This document shows positions 25,249 to 34,891 of a DNA stretch of 47,672 bases, piece after piece. The stretch is from NCBI GenBank assembly GCA_026391795.1, contig JAPLDI010000029.1, forward strand, positions 118,985 to 166,656, in the 5' to 3' direction. The notes beneath the pieces are model-generated. The model was given only the letters and a program-made list of their open reading frames with translations. It was not told where the DNA came from and ran no database searches. Every line of letters starts with the position of its first letter. The first letter of the stretch is position 1. This DNA comes from Bacteroidota bacterium. GTDB taxonomy: Bacteria; Bacteroidota; Bacteroidia; Bacteroidales; FEN-979. A program made the position numbers and the translations under genes.

Positions 25249-26190
25249 ATGGAAAACTGGATCACCCGCTTATTTGATATCAGGTACCCCATCATCCAGG
25301 CGGGGATGATCTGGTGCAGTGGCTGGAAGCTGGCCGCGGCAGTCAGCAATGCCGGGGGACTCGGGCTGATCGGCTCGGCCTCTATGAATCCTGAGATTCT
25401 TGAAGAACACATCCGGAAGTGCAGGGCGGCGACGAACAAACCCTTTGGCGTCAATGTCCCGCTGATGTTTTCTTACACGGAAGAGATCATGAAAGTCCTC
25501 ATCCGTGAAAAGATAAAGATCGTTTTTACTTCTGCCGGCAACCCGTCCCTGTGGACCCCCCGGCTGAAGGAAGAGGGGATGACAGTAGTTCACGTCGTTG
25601 CCAGCCTGAAGTCGGCCCGCAAGTGCGCTGAATCGGGCGTGGATGCCATCGTGGCCGAGGGGTTCGAAGCAGGAGGGCACAACGGCAGGGAAGAGACCAC
25701 CACGATGACCCTGATCCCGCTGATCCGCAAGTCGGTCTCCTTACCCCTGATCGCGGCCGGCGGGATCGCCACCGGGAGGAGTATGCTGGCTGCCTTTGCA
25801 CTGGGAGCCGAAGGGGTACAGATGGGAACGCGTTTTGTGATGACGGAAGAGTCGTCGGCCCATCCGGGGTTTAAAAAAAGGATCCTCGAATCGAAGGATG
25901 GAGATACTACGCTGATGATTAAAAAACTTGCCCCGGTCAGGCTCCTGCGAAACCGGTTTTCGGAAGCCATCGGGCAGATGGAGGCGAAGGGTGCTTCGGC
26001 CGGAGAGCTGGCGGAATTCCTGGGAAAGGGACGTGCCATGCGCGGGATGTTCGAAGGCGACCTCGAGGAAGGGGAGCTGGAGATCGGGCAGGTATCGGCA
26101 CTGCTGGATGTGATCCGTCCCGCAGGTGCGGTTGTGGAAGAGATCATGAAGGAGTTCAACGAAGCAAAAAACGAATTAACAGCATTGTAA
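25249..26190 (+). CDS. Nitronate monooxygenase / FabK-like FMN flavoprotein
   Basis: From the ATG at 25249 the protein has 313 residues. A TTG start at 25231 would translate repeat DNA and is rejected. The TIM-barrel flavin family is shown by YPIIQAGMIWCSGWKLAAAV, the GGLGLIG turn, EGFEAGGHNGRE with the catalytic-type His144, AAGGIATGRSMLAAFALGA and GVQMGTRFVMTEE. Members are nitronate monooxygenases or FabK-type enoyl-ACP reductases; sequence alone does not separate them. Its place directly after a thiolase, in a cluster without an acyl-CoA dehydrogenase, suggests an enoyl reductase-like role. The downstream DUF1456 start codon immediately follows the stop. Confidence 0.82.
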   Translation: MENWITRLFDIRYPIIQAGMIWCSGWKLAAAVSNAGGLGLIGSASMNPEILEEHIRKCRAATNKPFGVNVPLMFSYTEEIMKVLIREKIKIVFTSAGNPSLWTPRLKEEGMTVVHVVASLKSARKCAESGVDAIVAEGFEAGGHNGREETTTMTLIPLIRKSVSLPLIAAGGIATGRSMLAAFALGAEGVQMGTRFVMTEESSAHPGFKKRILESKDGDTTLMIKKLAPVRLLRNRFSEAIGQMEAKGASAGELAEFLGKGRAMRGMFEGDLEEGELEIGQVSALLDVIRPAGAVVEEIMKEFNEAKNELTAL

Positions 26191-26427
26191 ATGACCAACA
26201 ACGATATTCTAAAGACGCTGCGCGTGGCGCTGCACCTTCGCGATGAAGACATCATCCATATCCTGAGCCTCAAGGGGTTCAAGATCACGAAAAGCGAACT
26301 TGGTGCGATCTTCCGCAAGGAGGGCCATCCGAAATACATGGAGGCCGGGGACCAGATCCTGCGAAACTTCCTCAACGGACTGGTCATTCATCTCAGAGGG
26401 CCAGGTACAGATGAAGAGAAACCGTGA
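26191..26427 (+). CDS. DUF1456 (YehS-like) protein, single repeat
   Basis: The 78-residue protein has the DUF1456 motif: TNNDILKTLRVALHLRDEDII, ILSLKGFKITKSELGAIFRK, and LRNFLNGLVIHLRG. E. coli YehS and relatives carry two such ~70-residue units; here only one is present. Its ATG begins directly after the stop codon of the flavoprotein gene, so translation is coupled. Its stop lies in the first unit of a heptamer tract. The family function is not known to me. Confidence 0.82.
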   Translation: MTNNDILKTLRVALHLRDEDIIHILSLKGFKITKSELGAIFRKEGHPKYMEAGDQILRNFLNGLVIHLRGPGTDEEKP

Positions 26428-26528
26428 AGTCAGAGGTCAGAAGTCAGAAGTCAGAAGTCAGAGTTCGGATATCGGACCTCTGACCTCCGATCTCCGACCT
26501 CGATCCTCCATCCTCTATCCTCTATCCT
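26424..26528. repeat. Multi-motif heptamer tract at convergent gene ends
   Basis: Fifteen 7-bp units in one register pass from CAGAAGT through CGGACCT/CCGACCT to CCATCCT/CTATCCT. The left end contains the DUF1456 stop codon and the right end encodes the last residues (EDRG) and stop of citrate synthase, so both genes finish inside the tract. Confidence 0.88.
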
Positions 26529-27864
26529 CCAGCGGAACGTACTCTGTATCGGGCGTTACCGCCTTATACGCGGGACGGATGATCCTTCGGCCGCTGACCA
26601 GTTCTTCGAGCCGGTGCGCACACCAGCCGGAGATCCTTGAGATGGCGAAGAGCGGGGTGAAGAGTTCCTTCGGGATCTTGAGGCATTCATAGACAAACCC
26701 GGAATAGAAATCGACATTCGGGGAGATCAGCTTGTCCTGGGTGGCCTTGAATTCGTAATAGATCTTCGGTGCGAGGCGTTCGATGGCTTCATAGAGGCCC
26801 ATCTCCGATTCCCTTCCTTTTTCCCTTGAAAGCAGGCGTGCCTTTTCTTTCAGGAGCAATGCCCTCGGATCTGAGACGGTATAGACGGCATGCCCGAATC
26901 CGTATATCTTCCCCGACCGGTCGTTAGCCTCCTTGTTCAGGATCTTACGCAGGTAATCGGCCAGTTCTTCTTCATTCCCCCAGTTCTTGACATGGTTCTT
27001 GATGTCGGCCACCATGTCGACCACGGCGATGTTTGCGCCTCCGTGTAAGGGTCCCTTCAGGGAGCCGATAGCGGCGACGATGGCAGAATAGGTATCGGTT
27101 CCACTCGAACTCACAACTCGGGTGGTAAAGGTTGAGTTGTTGCCTCCGCCGTGCTCGGCATGGAGGATCAGGGAAAGGTCGAGCAGTTCGGCTTCGAGGG
27201 GTGTAAAGTCAGTTCCCTTCAGCATGTAAAGAAAATTCTCGGCCGTACTCAGCATCTTGTCGGGATACCGCACCGTTAGAGTATCGTAATAGATCAAGTG
27301 CTGCATGGCATGATAGGAGTAAGCCGCAATGGTCGGGAATTTGGCGATCATGCTGATCGACTGCCTGAGTACATTTTCGATGGAGGTGTCGTCGGCCTTC
27401 TCGTCAAGGGTATAGAGCGCCAGTACCGACCTTGCAAGCATGTTCATGATGTCCTTTCCTTTCATGGTCAGGATCATGTCGCGGTTGAAATTCTCCGGCA
27501 GAAAGCGCAGCTCGGCCATCCCTTCGGTGAACCTCTCCAGCTCTTCCTTCAGCGGCAGTCGTCCGAAAAGCAGCAGGAAGACGGTTTCGTCGTAGCCAAA
27601 CCGTTTTTCATTCTGGCATCCGTGCACGAGGTCGTTGATGTCGATGCCGCGGTAGATCAGCTTGCCGTCAATGGCAACCACCTGTCCATCCTCTTTCTTG
27701 TACCCGACAACGCTGCCGACCCGGGTCAATCCGACCAGCACGCCCGAGTGATCTGCATTGCGGAGCCCGCGTTTCACATCGTACTCTTTGTAGAGTTTTT
27801 CTTCGATCCTGTCAGATTCTTCTGCCAGGGGAGAGAGCTGTTTGATAAATGAATCGATTTTCAT
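26515..27864 (-). CDS. gltA: Citrate synthase
   Basis: The 449-residue protein condenses acetyl-CoA and oxaloacetate in the first TCA step. Catalytic elements are present: LILHAEHGGGNNST, GPLHGGAN with the active His, GFGHAVY with the second His, and the catalytic Asp in SPNVDFYSGF. The N-terminal extension (about 60 residues before LIYRGIDINDL) and length fit the type found in Bacteroidota. The last codons (EDRG, stop) lie in heptamer repeats. The gene is 40 bp downstream of aconitase, most likely in one transcript. Confidence 0.95.
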   Translation of the reverse strand: MKIDSFIKQLSPLAEESDRIEEKLYKEYDVKRGLRNADHSGVLVGLTRVGSVVGYKKEDGQVVAIDGKLIYRGIDINDLVHGCQNEKRFGYDETVFLLLFGRLPLKEELERFTEGMAELRFLPENFNRDMILTMKGKDIMNMLARSVLALYTLDEKADDTSIENVLRQSISMIAKFPTIAAYSYHAMQHLIYYDTLTVRYPDKMLSTAENFLYMLKGTDFTPLEAELLDLSLILHAEHGGGNNSTFTTRVVSSSGTDTYSAIVAAIGSLKGPLHGGANIAVVDMVADIKNHVKNWGNEEELADYLRKILNKEANDRSGKIYGFGHAVYTVSDPRALLLKEKARLLSREKGRESEMGLYEAIERLAPKIYYEFKATQDKLISPNVDFYSGFVYECLKIPKELFTPLFAISRISGWCAHRLEELVSGRRIIRPAYKAVTPDTEYVPLEDRG

Positions 27865-27904
27865 GGATGGATCGTTCTCGGGTGGATGGATGAGTGACTT
27901 ATGT

Positions 27905-30166
27905 TCAGGATACTTTTTTCATGTAATTGAGTGCGCTTCCTTCTTTGAACCAATGGATCTGTGAATCGCTGTAACTGTGCGAAAGTTTGATCTCTTCGGA
28001 GGAGCCGTCGGCATGGCGGATCTGCAGGGTCAGCGGTTTGCCGGGCGCCAGTGTTGTTAGCCCGAGAAGGTCAAAGGTGTCGTCCTCGAGGATCTTCAGG
28101 TAATCTTCAGGGTTGCTGAAGGTAAGTGCCAGCATCCCCTGTTTCTTCAGGTTCGTTTCATGGATCCTGGCAAAGGATTTGGCGAGCACCACCCTAACGC
28201 CCAGGTGCCTCGGCTCCATGGCGGCATGTTCGCGCGAGGATCCTTCCCCGTAATTCTCATCGCCGACGATCATCGTTGGGACCTGTTTGCTTTTGTAATA
28301 CCTCGCTGTTTTGGAGACTTCGGCGAATTCACCGGTATCGGCATTCTTAACCGAGTTCGTTTTTTCATTGAAGAAGTTAATGGCTCCCATCAGGAGGTTG
28401 TCGGAGATGTTGTCGAGGTGACCCCGGAAGCGCAGCCAGGGTCCGGCCATCGAGATATGGTCGGTGGTGCATTTTCCTTTGGCCTTGATGAGCAGGCGCA
28501 TCCCGTGGATATCCTTCCCGTCCCAGGCGGCAAAGGGTTCCAGCAGCTGGAGGCGTTTGGAGTCTTCCTTGATCCGGAGGATGATGGCTTCCGGGTTCGC
28601 CGGGGGTGCCACGTAGCCGGGATCATCCACCTCGAAACCTTTCAACGGCAGTTCTTCTCCTGCAGGTTCATCGAGCATCACTTCCTGTCCGGCTTCATTC
28701 ACCAGTTTGTCCTTCATCGGGTTGAAATGAAGGTTTCCGGCAAGGGTCATCGCCATGACGATCTCGGGAGAAGAGATGAAGCTGTGTGTGCTCTCATTGC
28801 CGTCGTTCCGTTTTGCGAAATTGCGGTTATAGGAATTCAGGATGGAGTTTTTCCGTGCGGGATTGTCCATGCTCCGTGCCCATTGCCCGATGCAGGGACC
28901 GCAGGCGTTGGCCATGACGATGCCGCCGATGCCGGTAAATTCCTGGAGCAGTCCGTCGCGCTCACAGGTGAAACGGATCTGTTCCGACCCGGGGGTGATG
29001 ATGATCTCGGATTTGGCTTTGAGCTGTTTGGTTTTCGCCTGCCGGGCGATCGAGGCTGCACGGGAGATGTCTTCATAGGAGGAGTTTGTGCAGGATCCGA
29101 TCAGTCCGACTTCCAGTTTTTCAGGGTATCCCTTTTCGGTTACGAACGCGGAGAATTCAGAGATGGGGTGGGCCACATCGGGGGAGAAGGGACCGTTGAT
29201 ATACGGTTCGATGCCGGAGAGGTCGATTTTGATATACTGATCATACCAGGTTGAAGGATCTTTCATCACTTCCGGGTCGGGGCTTAGCAGGGCGGCATTC
29301 TTCGAGGCAAGTGCGGCAACTTCTTTCCTTCCGGTATGCTCCAGGTAAGATTTCATCTTGTCGTCGTAGGCGAAGAAGGAGCAGGTGGCTCCCACTTCAG
29401 CACCCATGTTGCAGATGGTTCCTTTTCCCGTGCAGGAGATCGATTTGGCTCCCTCCCCGAAATATTCGATGATGAGGCCCGTTCCGCCTTTTACTGTCAG
29501 GATCCCTGAAAGTTTCAGGATGACATCTTTGGCAGATGCCCATCCGCTGAGCTTCCCGGTAAGTTCGATGCCGAGGATCTTTGGCATCTTGAGTTCAAGA
29601 GGCATCCCTGACATCACATCCACGGCATCTGCACCGCCCACGCCGATGGCGACCATTCCGAGTCCCCCGGCATTCGGGGTATGCGAATCCGTCCCGATCA
29701 TCATGCCGCCGGGGAAGGCATAATTTTCAAAGATCACCTGGTGGATGATCCCGGCTCCCGGTTTCCAGAATCCGATCCCGTACTTTGCACTGACGTTCTG
29801 AAGGAAGGAAAAGACCTCCTCATTCTGCTGGAGTGAATCGGGAAGGTCTTTGCTGACCCCTGTTTTAGCCAGGATGAGGTGGTCGCAATGAACCGTTGCA
29901 GGAACTGCAGAGGACTTACGTCCCGCCGTCATGAACTGCAGCAGGGCCATCTGTGCCGTGGCGTCCTGCATGGCTACCCGGTCGGGCAGGAAATTCACAT
30001 AATCGGCTCCCCGGCCGTAAGGTGCATCGGGGGCTGAGTCATAGAGATGACCATAGAGTATTTTCTCGGTAAGGGTAAGCGGCCTGTTCAGCAATTTCCT
30101 TGCAGCACCGGTCCCGGAATCCATCTTCCGGTAAACACCTTCAATTGTCTTAATGTCAATTAACAT
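27905..30166 (-). CDS. acn: Aconitate hydratase (mitochondrial-type)
   Basis: From the ATG at 30166 ([14 protein letters not shown]) the protein has 753 residues, the usual length of mitochondrial-type aconitase. The longer start at 30196 adds a basic decapeptide. It converts citrate to isocitrate with a [4Fe-4S] cluster; the three Cys ligands are visible in [13 protein letters not shown] and [11 protein letters not shown]. Other family blocks are [19 protein letters not shown] and [19 protein letters not shown]. It is divergent from the giant AMP-ligase gene across a 113-bp intergenic space and probably co-transcribed with citrate synthase. Confidence 0.95.
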   Translation of the reverse strand: MLIDIKTIEGVYRKMDSGTGAARKLLNRPLTLTEKILYGHLYDSAPDAPYGRGADYVNFLPDRVAMQDATAQMALLQFMTAGRKSSAVPATVHCDHLILAKTGVSKDLPDSLQQNEEVFSFLQNVSAKYGIGFWKPGAGIIHQVIFENYAFPGGMMIGTDSHTPNAGGLGMVAIGVGGADAVDVMSGMPLELKMPKILGIELTGKLSGWASAKDVILKLSGILTVKGGTGLIIEYFGEGAKSISCTGKGTICNMGAEVGATCSFFAYDDKMKSYLEHTGRKEVAALASKNAALLSPDPEVMKDPSTWYDQYIKIDLSGIEPYINGPFSPDVAHPISEFSAFVTEKGYPEKLEVGLIGSCTNSSYEDISRAASIARQAKTKQLKAKSEIIITPGSEQIRFTCERDGLLQEFTGIGGIVMANACGPCIGQWARSMDNPARKNSILNSYNRNFAKRNDGNESTHSFISSPEIVMAMTLAGNLHFNPMKDKLVNEAGQEVMLDEPAGEELPLKGFEVDDPGYVAPPANPEAIILRIKEDSKRLQLLEPFAAWDGKDIHGMRLLIKAKGKCTTDHISMAGPWLRFRGHLDNISDNLLMGAINFFNEKTNSVKNADTGEFAEVSKTARYYKSKQVPTMIVGDENYGEGSSREHAAMEPRHLGVRVVLAKSFARIHETNLKKQGMLALTFSNPEDYLKILEDDTFDLLGLTTLAPGKPLTLQIRHADGSSEEIKLSHSYSDSQIHWFKEGSALNYMKKVS

Positions 30167-30193
30167 ACGTTTTTTCTTTTCTTTTAATCCCTG

Positions 30194-30201
30194 CAAAAAT
30201 A
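30194..30201 (-). promoter_or_regulatory. Bacteroidota -7 box upstream of aconitase
   Basis: The minus strand reads TATTTTTG, an exact TAnnTTTG match 27 bp before the aconitase ATG at 30166, in an AT-rich divergent region. A TTTAAC about 20 bp further upstream could serve as -33. It would drive aconitase and citrate synthase. Confidence 0.45.
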
Positions 30202-30279
30202 GTGATTAGAATTAATTAGTTAAATATAATACTTTATGTATTAACAAGATTTTTCTCCGTAATATTGTTTTCCGGAAAT

Positions 30280-33200
30280 ATGATTCAGGATAAAGAAAAA
30301 AACAGTAAATCACCCATCGAAGAATGGATGAAGATGGATTCCGCACAGGCCGTGGATCCGGGTTTTGCCATGCTTCTCCTCCAGGAGGCCGAATCGCTGG
30401 TTGCCGGTAACCCCGGTGTCCTTAGCAGGGAATCGTGGATCCGATTCCTGGATACGACCAGGAAGCCTTCTTTTCTTATGGCGCTGAAGGAGGATGCAGC
30501 GAGGTTGCGCTGGACAGAAGTCGTATTCAGCATCCTGCAATACATAAATTATACCCTCCGGGATATGATGGAAAGCCGGGTGGCAGAGCATCCCGACCGG
30601 ACCTTCTTCCGCGAGATGACTACCCAGAATCCCGTGGAGTGGTCGTATGAACAGATCAACCGGCACCTGCGTGAAATAGCCGCGGTATTTTACCAGTCGG
30701 TCAGGTCGGCCCCGAGGGTTGCCATCTTTTCAGACAACGGTCTTGAAGGTGCCTGCACCGATCTCGCCTGCCTTTGCCACGACATTTTCGACACCCCGCT
30801 GAGCATCCACTTTTCCCCGGATATCCTCCTGCATATTTTCGACTCGCTGAAGATCAACATTGCCGTGGCCGACTCGAAAGAGCGGTGCGCGGTACTTCTT
30901 AAGATCAGGGGAAAGACGAAAACGAAATTCAAGATATTTACCCTTTCACCGGCCCTGACCAAAGAAGGAGACTCCCTCTTCCTTCCGAAAGAGTGTAAAA
31001 GGATCTCTGTCGGTGAGATTGACCGGATCCTCTCAAAGCATGCCCTGCGAAAGAACAGCGAGGTGGCCACCACGATGTTCACCTCGGGGAGCACGGGGTT
31101 GCCGAAAGGGGTCTCCTTCTCGGTTTATAATATCGTAAGCAAACGATTTGCACGCGGGGCTGCCCTGCCGGAGGCCGGTGACGAAGCATTTCTATGTTAC
31201 CTGCCGCTTTTCCACACCTTCGGGAGATACCTGGAGATGACTGGCACGATCTACTGGGGCGGCACCTACACCTTTGCCGGCAACAGCTCTGCCGAGACGC
31301 TGTTCACGCTGTTCCCGAAGATAAACCCAACAGCCTTTATCAGCATCCCGCTGCGGTGGCAGGAACTTTATGAACTCTGCCATGAAAAGATCAGTCGTGT
31401 GGAGAATGCCGATCTGCGTGAGCAGGCAGTCAGGGAGGTTGTGGGACAACGGCTGCGCTGGGGGCTCTCGGCGGCAGGCTACCTCGACCCGAAGGTCTTT
31501 CGTTTTTTCAACCACTACGGCATCGCGCTGTGCAGCGGTTTCGGCATGACCGAAGCTACCGGCGGAATCACCATGACACCACCCGGGCATTACCGGGAGA
31601 TGTCGGTCGGGATCCCGCTGCCCGGCGTGAAGACAAGACTCGGAAAGGACTCGGAGCTGGAGATCTCGGGCCATTACATCGGAAGGTACCTTGAAGAGGC
31701 AGGTCCCGGCGACACGATCCCCTATCCCGATAAGGAGAACCGTACCGGGTGGCTTTCGACCGGGGATGTGTTCACGGTTTCGGAAGAGGGATATTTCCAG
31801 ATCATCGACCGCATCAAGGATATCTATAAAAACAACCGCGGGCAGACCGTCGCCCCGCAGGTGATCGAAAAGAAATTTTACAAGGTCCCGGGAATAAAAA
31901 GCACCTTTGTGGTTGGCGACAATCGTCCTTACAATGTCCTGCTGATCGCACCTGACAAAGAAGATCCCATCTTCAGCTCCCTGCCGGGGGATAACCTGAA
32001 CGAATATTTCCACCAGATCGTGATGGCCGCCAATGCCGATGCGGCTCCTTATGAAAGGGTCATCAACTTCACGCTGCTCGACCGCGACTTCACCGCGGAG
32101 ATGGGCGAGGTTACCCCGAAAGGATCCTTTAACCGGAAGACGATCGAGAAGAACTTCCTCGAAATCATCGAGTCGCTCTATGTAAGCAATGTGGTGACCC
32201 TTGCTGCCGGTGACTTCGGCATCCGGATCCCGCGCTGGTTCTTCAGGGACCTGGGAATCCTGGAGAACGACATTCTTTATAAGGACGGAAACCTGTTCGA
32301 CCGCAGGAATAACCGGTACCTGCATGTCAGGAAAACCGGGGAAGACACCTTTGAGATCGGCGACCTGAGGTATCTTGTTTCCTCCAATGATATTGACCTC
32401 GGCATTTTTGCCCGGCAGCCCAGGATCTGGATGGGGAACCCTGAACTGGTCAGCTTCTGCCCGGTGAAGGAGGGCTGGGATGTTTCACACGGTTCTGTCT
32501 CCGGATCTGCCTATTTTATCGGGGAGAGGAAGTACAGGGAAGAAGAGCTTCCACCGCTTCCGCCATTGCGTAACCCTGAGCTTCTCAGGGTCCACCAGCT
32601 GATCGCGAAGTCGCTTTTTCTCCCGTTTGAGGAATCGTTCAAAGCTACAACCGAACTTGGAGATCTTTTTTCAGATGTCGAACTCCGCGTCGCAGGCGTG
32701 ATCAGGCAGCGCCTGGAAGCGCTGGCCTACCATCCCGAAGAAGAGATCCGTACGCTGGCTTACCGCACGATCCTGTTAAAGGCGCCTGATCTTGAAAATG
32801 TTCAGAACCTCCCGGTCTTCATTGAATCCGGCCTCTCCTTCCTGAATGAGAAATCCATCCGTGATATAGCGACCGGTAATTTCGGAAAGAGCAGGCTTGT
32901 TGCACTCAAACAGCGGCTCTACTGGTACCGTACTCACATGGAATGGCCCGCCAGCGAGAAGAACCAGGAGCAGTTTGAGAGCGTGCTCAGGATGCTCTAC
33001 AATTTTGCCGTCGAACACCTTGGGTTTTATGTCTCCGTCAGGGCTGAGCTCTCGAGATGGATCCTGCTGAAAAAAGATCCTTACCTGTCGAAAAAAGCAG
33101 AGGGGTATTTCAACAGCCTGGTCGATGTGTTTGAAAAGTCGATGGAAGGAAAGATCCCGCAGTATCCGGAAGAGGTATGGAGGAAGAAGATCCTTTTTGA

Positions 33201-34884
33201 ATACGGGATGCAGGAGGCGGAAAAGGAACGGATCTTTAATATCTTCCTGACGACGACTTACCTGGCGGAAAGCATTATCCTTGCATTCAGTGAGAAAAAC
33301 TTTGACCTGGCGGATGTTCCGGGCAACGGGATCTGGGTACTTCGCCTGCAGGCATACAAAGAGTTTCGCCATTACCGGCTGAGCATCAACACAAAGACAG
33401 GGAAGCATTATGACCTGCACATGGTGATGAGCGAGAATCCCGATTTCAGGCCGAAGCCCGACACCTTTTACTGGCTCGCTTCCCTGGCAGGATTTCCATT
33501 CGGCCCGGCCGTTGCACCCTTCCTGGGCAGCAGCCGTCCCACGCTGGGGATCCTTTCCACGCAATACATCGGGGGACTGACGGCATGGGATAAGATCCGC
33601 GAGTTTGCAGAGATCCACAAATCGGCCGGGTTTGTCAGGCCCAATTCATGGAAAAAACTCTTTACAAAGGCTTTCGCCGTGATCTTCAGGGCATGGCACA
33701 ACAGCGGTTACCAGATCGTTCCCGGGATCATCAGCCCGAACAACATCGTGGTTCCGGAGATGGATTTCCGCGAGACTGCCGTCATCGTTTCGCTGACGGG
33801 ATGGACGACCTACAAGAATACAGTGTCGCTGGTTGGCCCGATCCTCCAGGATTTCTATTGCAAGACAGCCGCCCTCTATCCTTTGTGCGGCAAGCAGATG
33901 GAAGTGAGCTGGATCTTTGATGCCTGCATCGAAGCACTGGGCAGGGAAGAAGCGATGACCTTCCTGGAGAAGCTCCGGGAGGACCTGGCACAAAAACCGG
34001 TTGGCTATTTTGATAACGGGAACCTTTCGGACGACCTTGAAAAATATTTTGCTTCCAGCAAGACGAAATATTACCTTCCACTTGCGGTATACAGTGCCAT
34101 CGACCAGTTCAGCGACTGGTACCGGATGAACCCGCTGACCACCTCTGCAGCCAAGGAACAGACCCTCTTCGAATTGCTGGAGCTCTATAAGCTCCAGGCA
34201 TACCCTGAAGTTGTCCGTTATTATTTTTACCGGCATTCTTATTTTATGGATGCATTGGAGGCGATCAGGATGAATTTTGACAGGCTGCTCGATAAAATGA
34301 TGACCGACACAAACGTATTGCCGATCCAGCTAATCGAATTGTCTTCCCTCCAGTCGGTGATCGCGGGTGCAGAGGACAAAAACATCTTCAGCCGCATGGT
34401 CTTCCCGAGGCTGATGAGCGAACAGAAGATCGATTTCATGAAGGTCGGTGAACAGATGCAGGAGCACCTGGTTGTGAAGTTCCTGCTGACCGACAAATCG
34501 GGCACACAGTATACCCAGCGCGACCCGGTTGAACCGCGGGAGATCGGCCAGCTTTACCAGCTCTTTTTCCGCGAGAATTATCCCAAAGAGATCTCCGCTT
34601 CCGATCATCAATCGATCGTGACCGATGAAAACGAAGAGATCATCGGAGGGATGACCTGGCGAAACCTCGAAGACAATAATATTCTGATGGATGGGATCGT
34701 TGTTACATCCTCCCTCCAGGGAAGAGGCATCGCCTCGGGGATGATCGGGAACTTCTTTACCAGCATGGCAGCGCGGGGCGTGAAAGTGGTGAAAGCCCAT
34801 TTCCTCCTGGGTAATTATTATCTGAAGCACCATTTTGAGGTGGATAAGAAGTGGGGAGCATTAGTAAAAAGACTGAATGATTAA
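30280..34884 (+). CDS. Giant AMP-forming acyl-CoA synthetase / unknown / GNAT fusion
   Basis: The ATG at 30280 gives 1534 residues; a TTG at 30265 is in frame. Residues ~75-625 form an ANL-type adenylation domain: P-loop TSGSTGLPKG (268-277), SGFGMTE (419-425), GWLSTGD (490-496), IKDIYKNNRGQ (~510) and an A10-type Lys (614 or 620, PKGSFNRK). It resembles long-chain acyl-CoA synthetases. Residues ~625-1390 match nothing I know. They include a possible HEAT-like helical part (~790-880) and a part (~1020-1260) with a kinase-like rhythm but no HGD/HRD. The C-terminal ~140 residues are a GNAT domain with LQGRGIASGM (~1478-1487). It probably activates a fatty or short acid and transfers acyl or acetyl groups. 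It lies between aconitase (divergent) and icd (same strand). Confidence 0.85.
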   Translation: MIQDKEKNSKSPIEEWMKMDSAQAVDPGFAMLLLQEAESLVAGNPGVLSRESWIRFLDTTRKPSFLMALKEDAARLRWTEVVFSILQYINYTLRDMMESRVAEHPDRTFFREMTTQNPVEWSYEQINRHLREIAAVFYQSVRSAPRVAIFSDNGLEGACTDLACLCHDIFDTPLSIHFSPDILLHIFDSLKINIAVADSKERCAVLLKIRGKTKTKFKIFTLSPALTKEGDSLFLPKECKRISVGEIDRILSKHALRKNSEVATTMFTSGSTGLPKGVSFSVYNIVSKRFARGAALPEAGDEAFLCYLPLFHTFGRYLEMTGTIYWGGTYTFAGNSSAETLFTLFPKINPTAFISIPLRWQELYELCHEKISRVENADLREQAVREVVGQRLRWGLSAAGYLDPKVFRFFNHYGIALCSGFGMTEATGGITMTPPGHYREMSVGIPLPGVKTRLGKDSELEISGHYIGRYLEEAGPGDTIPYPDKENRTGWLSTGDVFTVSEEGYFQIIDRIKDIYKNNRGQTVAPQVIEKKFYKVPGIKSTFVVGDNRPYNVLLIAPDKEDPIFSSLPGDNLNEYFHQIVMAANADAAPYERVINFTLLDRDFTAEMGEVTPKGSFNRKTIEKNFLEIIESLYVSNVVTLAAGDFGIRIPRWFFRDLGILENDILYKDGNLFDRRNNRYLHVRKTGEDTFEIGDLRYLVSSNDIDLGIFARQPRIWMGNPELVSFCPVKEGWDVSHGSVSGSAYFIGERKYREEELPPLPPLRNPELLRVHQLIAKSLFLPFEESFKATTELGDLFSDVELRVAGVIRQRLEALAYHPEEEIRTLAYRTILLKAPDLENVQNLPVFIESGLSFLNEKSIRDIATGNFGKSRLVALKQRLYWYRTHMEWPASEKNQEQFESVLRMLYNFAVEHLGFYVSVRAELSRWILLKKDPYLSKKAEGYFNSLVDVFEKSMEGKIPQYPEEVWRKKILFEYGMQEAEKERIFNIFLTTTYLAESIILAFSEKNFDLADVPGNGIWVLRLQAYKEFRHYRLSINTKTGKHYDLHMVMSENPDFRPKPDTFYWLASLAGFPFGPAVAPFLGSSRPTLGILSTQYIGGLTAWDKIREFAEIHKSAGFVRPNSWKKLFTKAFAVIFRAWHNSGYQIVPGIISPNNIVVPEMDFRETAVIVSLTGWTTYKNTVSLVGPILQDFYCKTAALYPLCGKQMEVSWIFDACIEALGREEAMTFLEKLREDLAQKPVGYFDNGNLSDDLEKYFASSKTKYYLPLAVYSAIDQFSDWYRMNPLTTSAAKEQTLFELLELYKLQAYPEVVRYYFYRHSYFMDALEAIRMNFDRLLDKMMTDTNVLPIQLIELSSLQSVIAGAEDKNIFSRMVFPRLMSEQKIDFMKVGEQMQEHLVVKFLLTDKSGTQYTQRDPVEPREIGQLYQLFFRENYPKEISASDHQSIVTDENEEIIGGMTWRNLEDNNILMDGIVVTSSLQGRGIASGMIGNFFTSMAARGVKVVKAHFLLGNYYLKHHFEVDKKWGALVKRLND

Positions 34885-34891
34885 TAAATAA

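Noticed and set aside
31192-32325. 377-residue antisense frame over the giant fusion gene
   Set aside because: It lies opposite intact adenylation-domain motifs; composition is typical of an antisense shadow.
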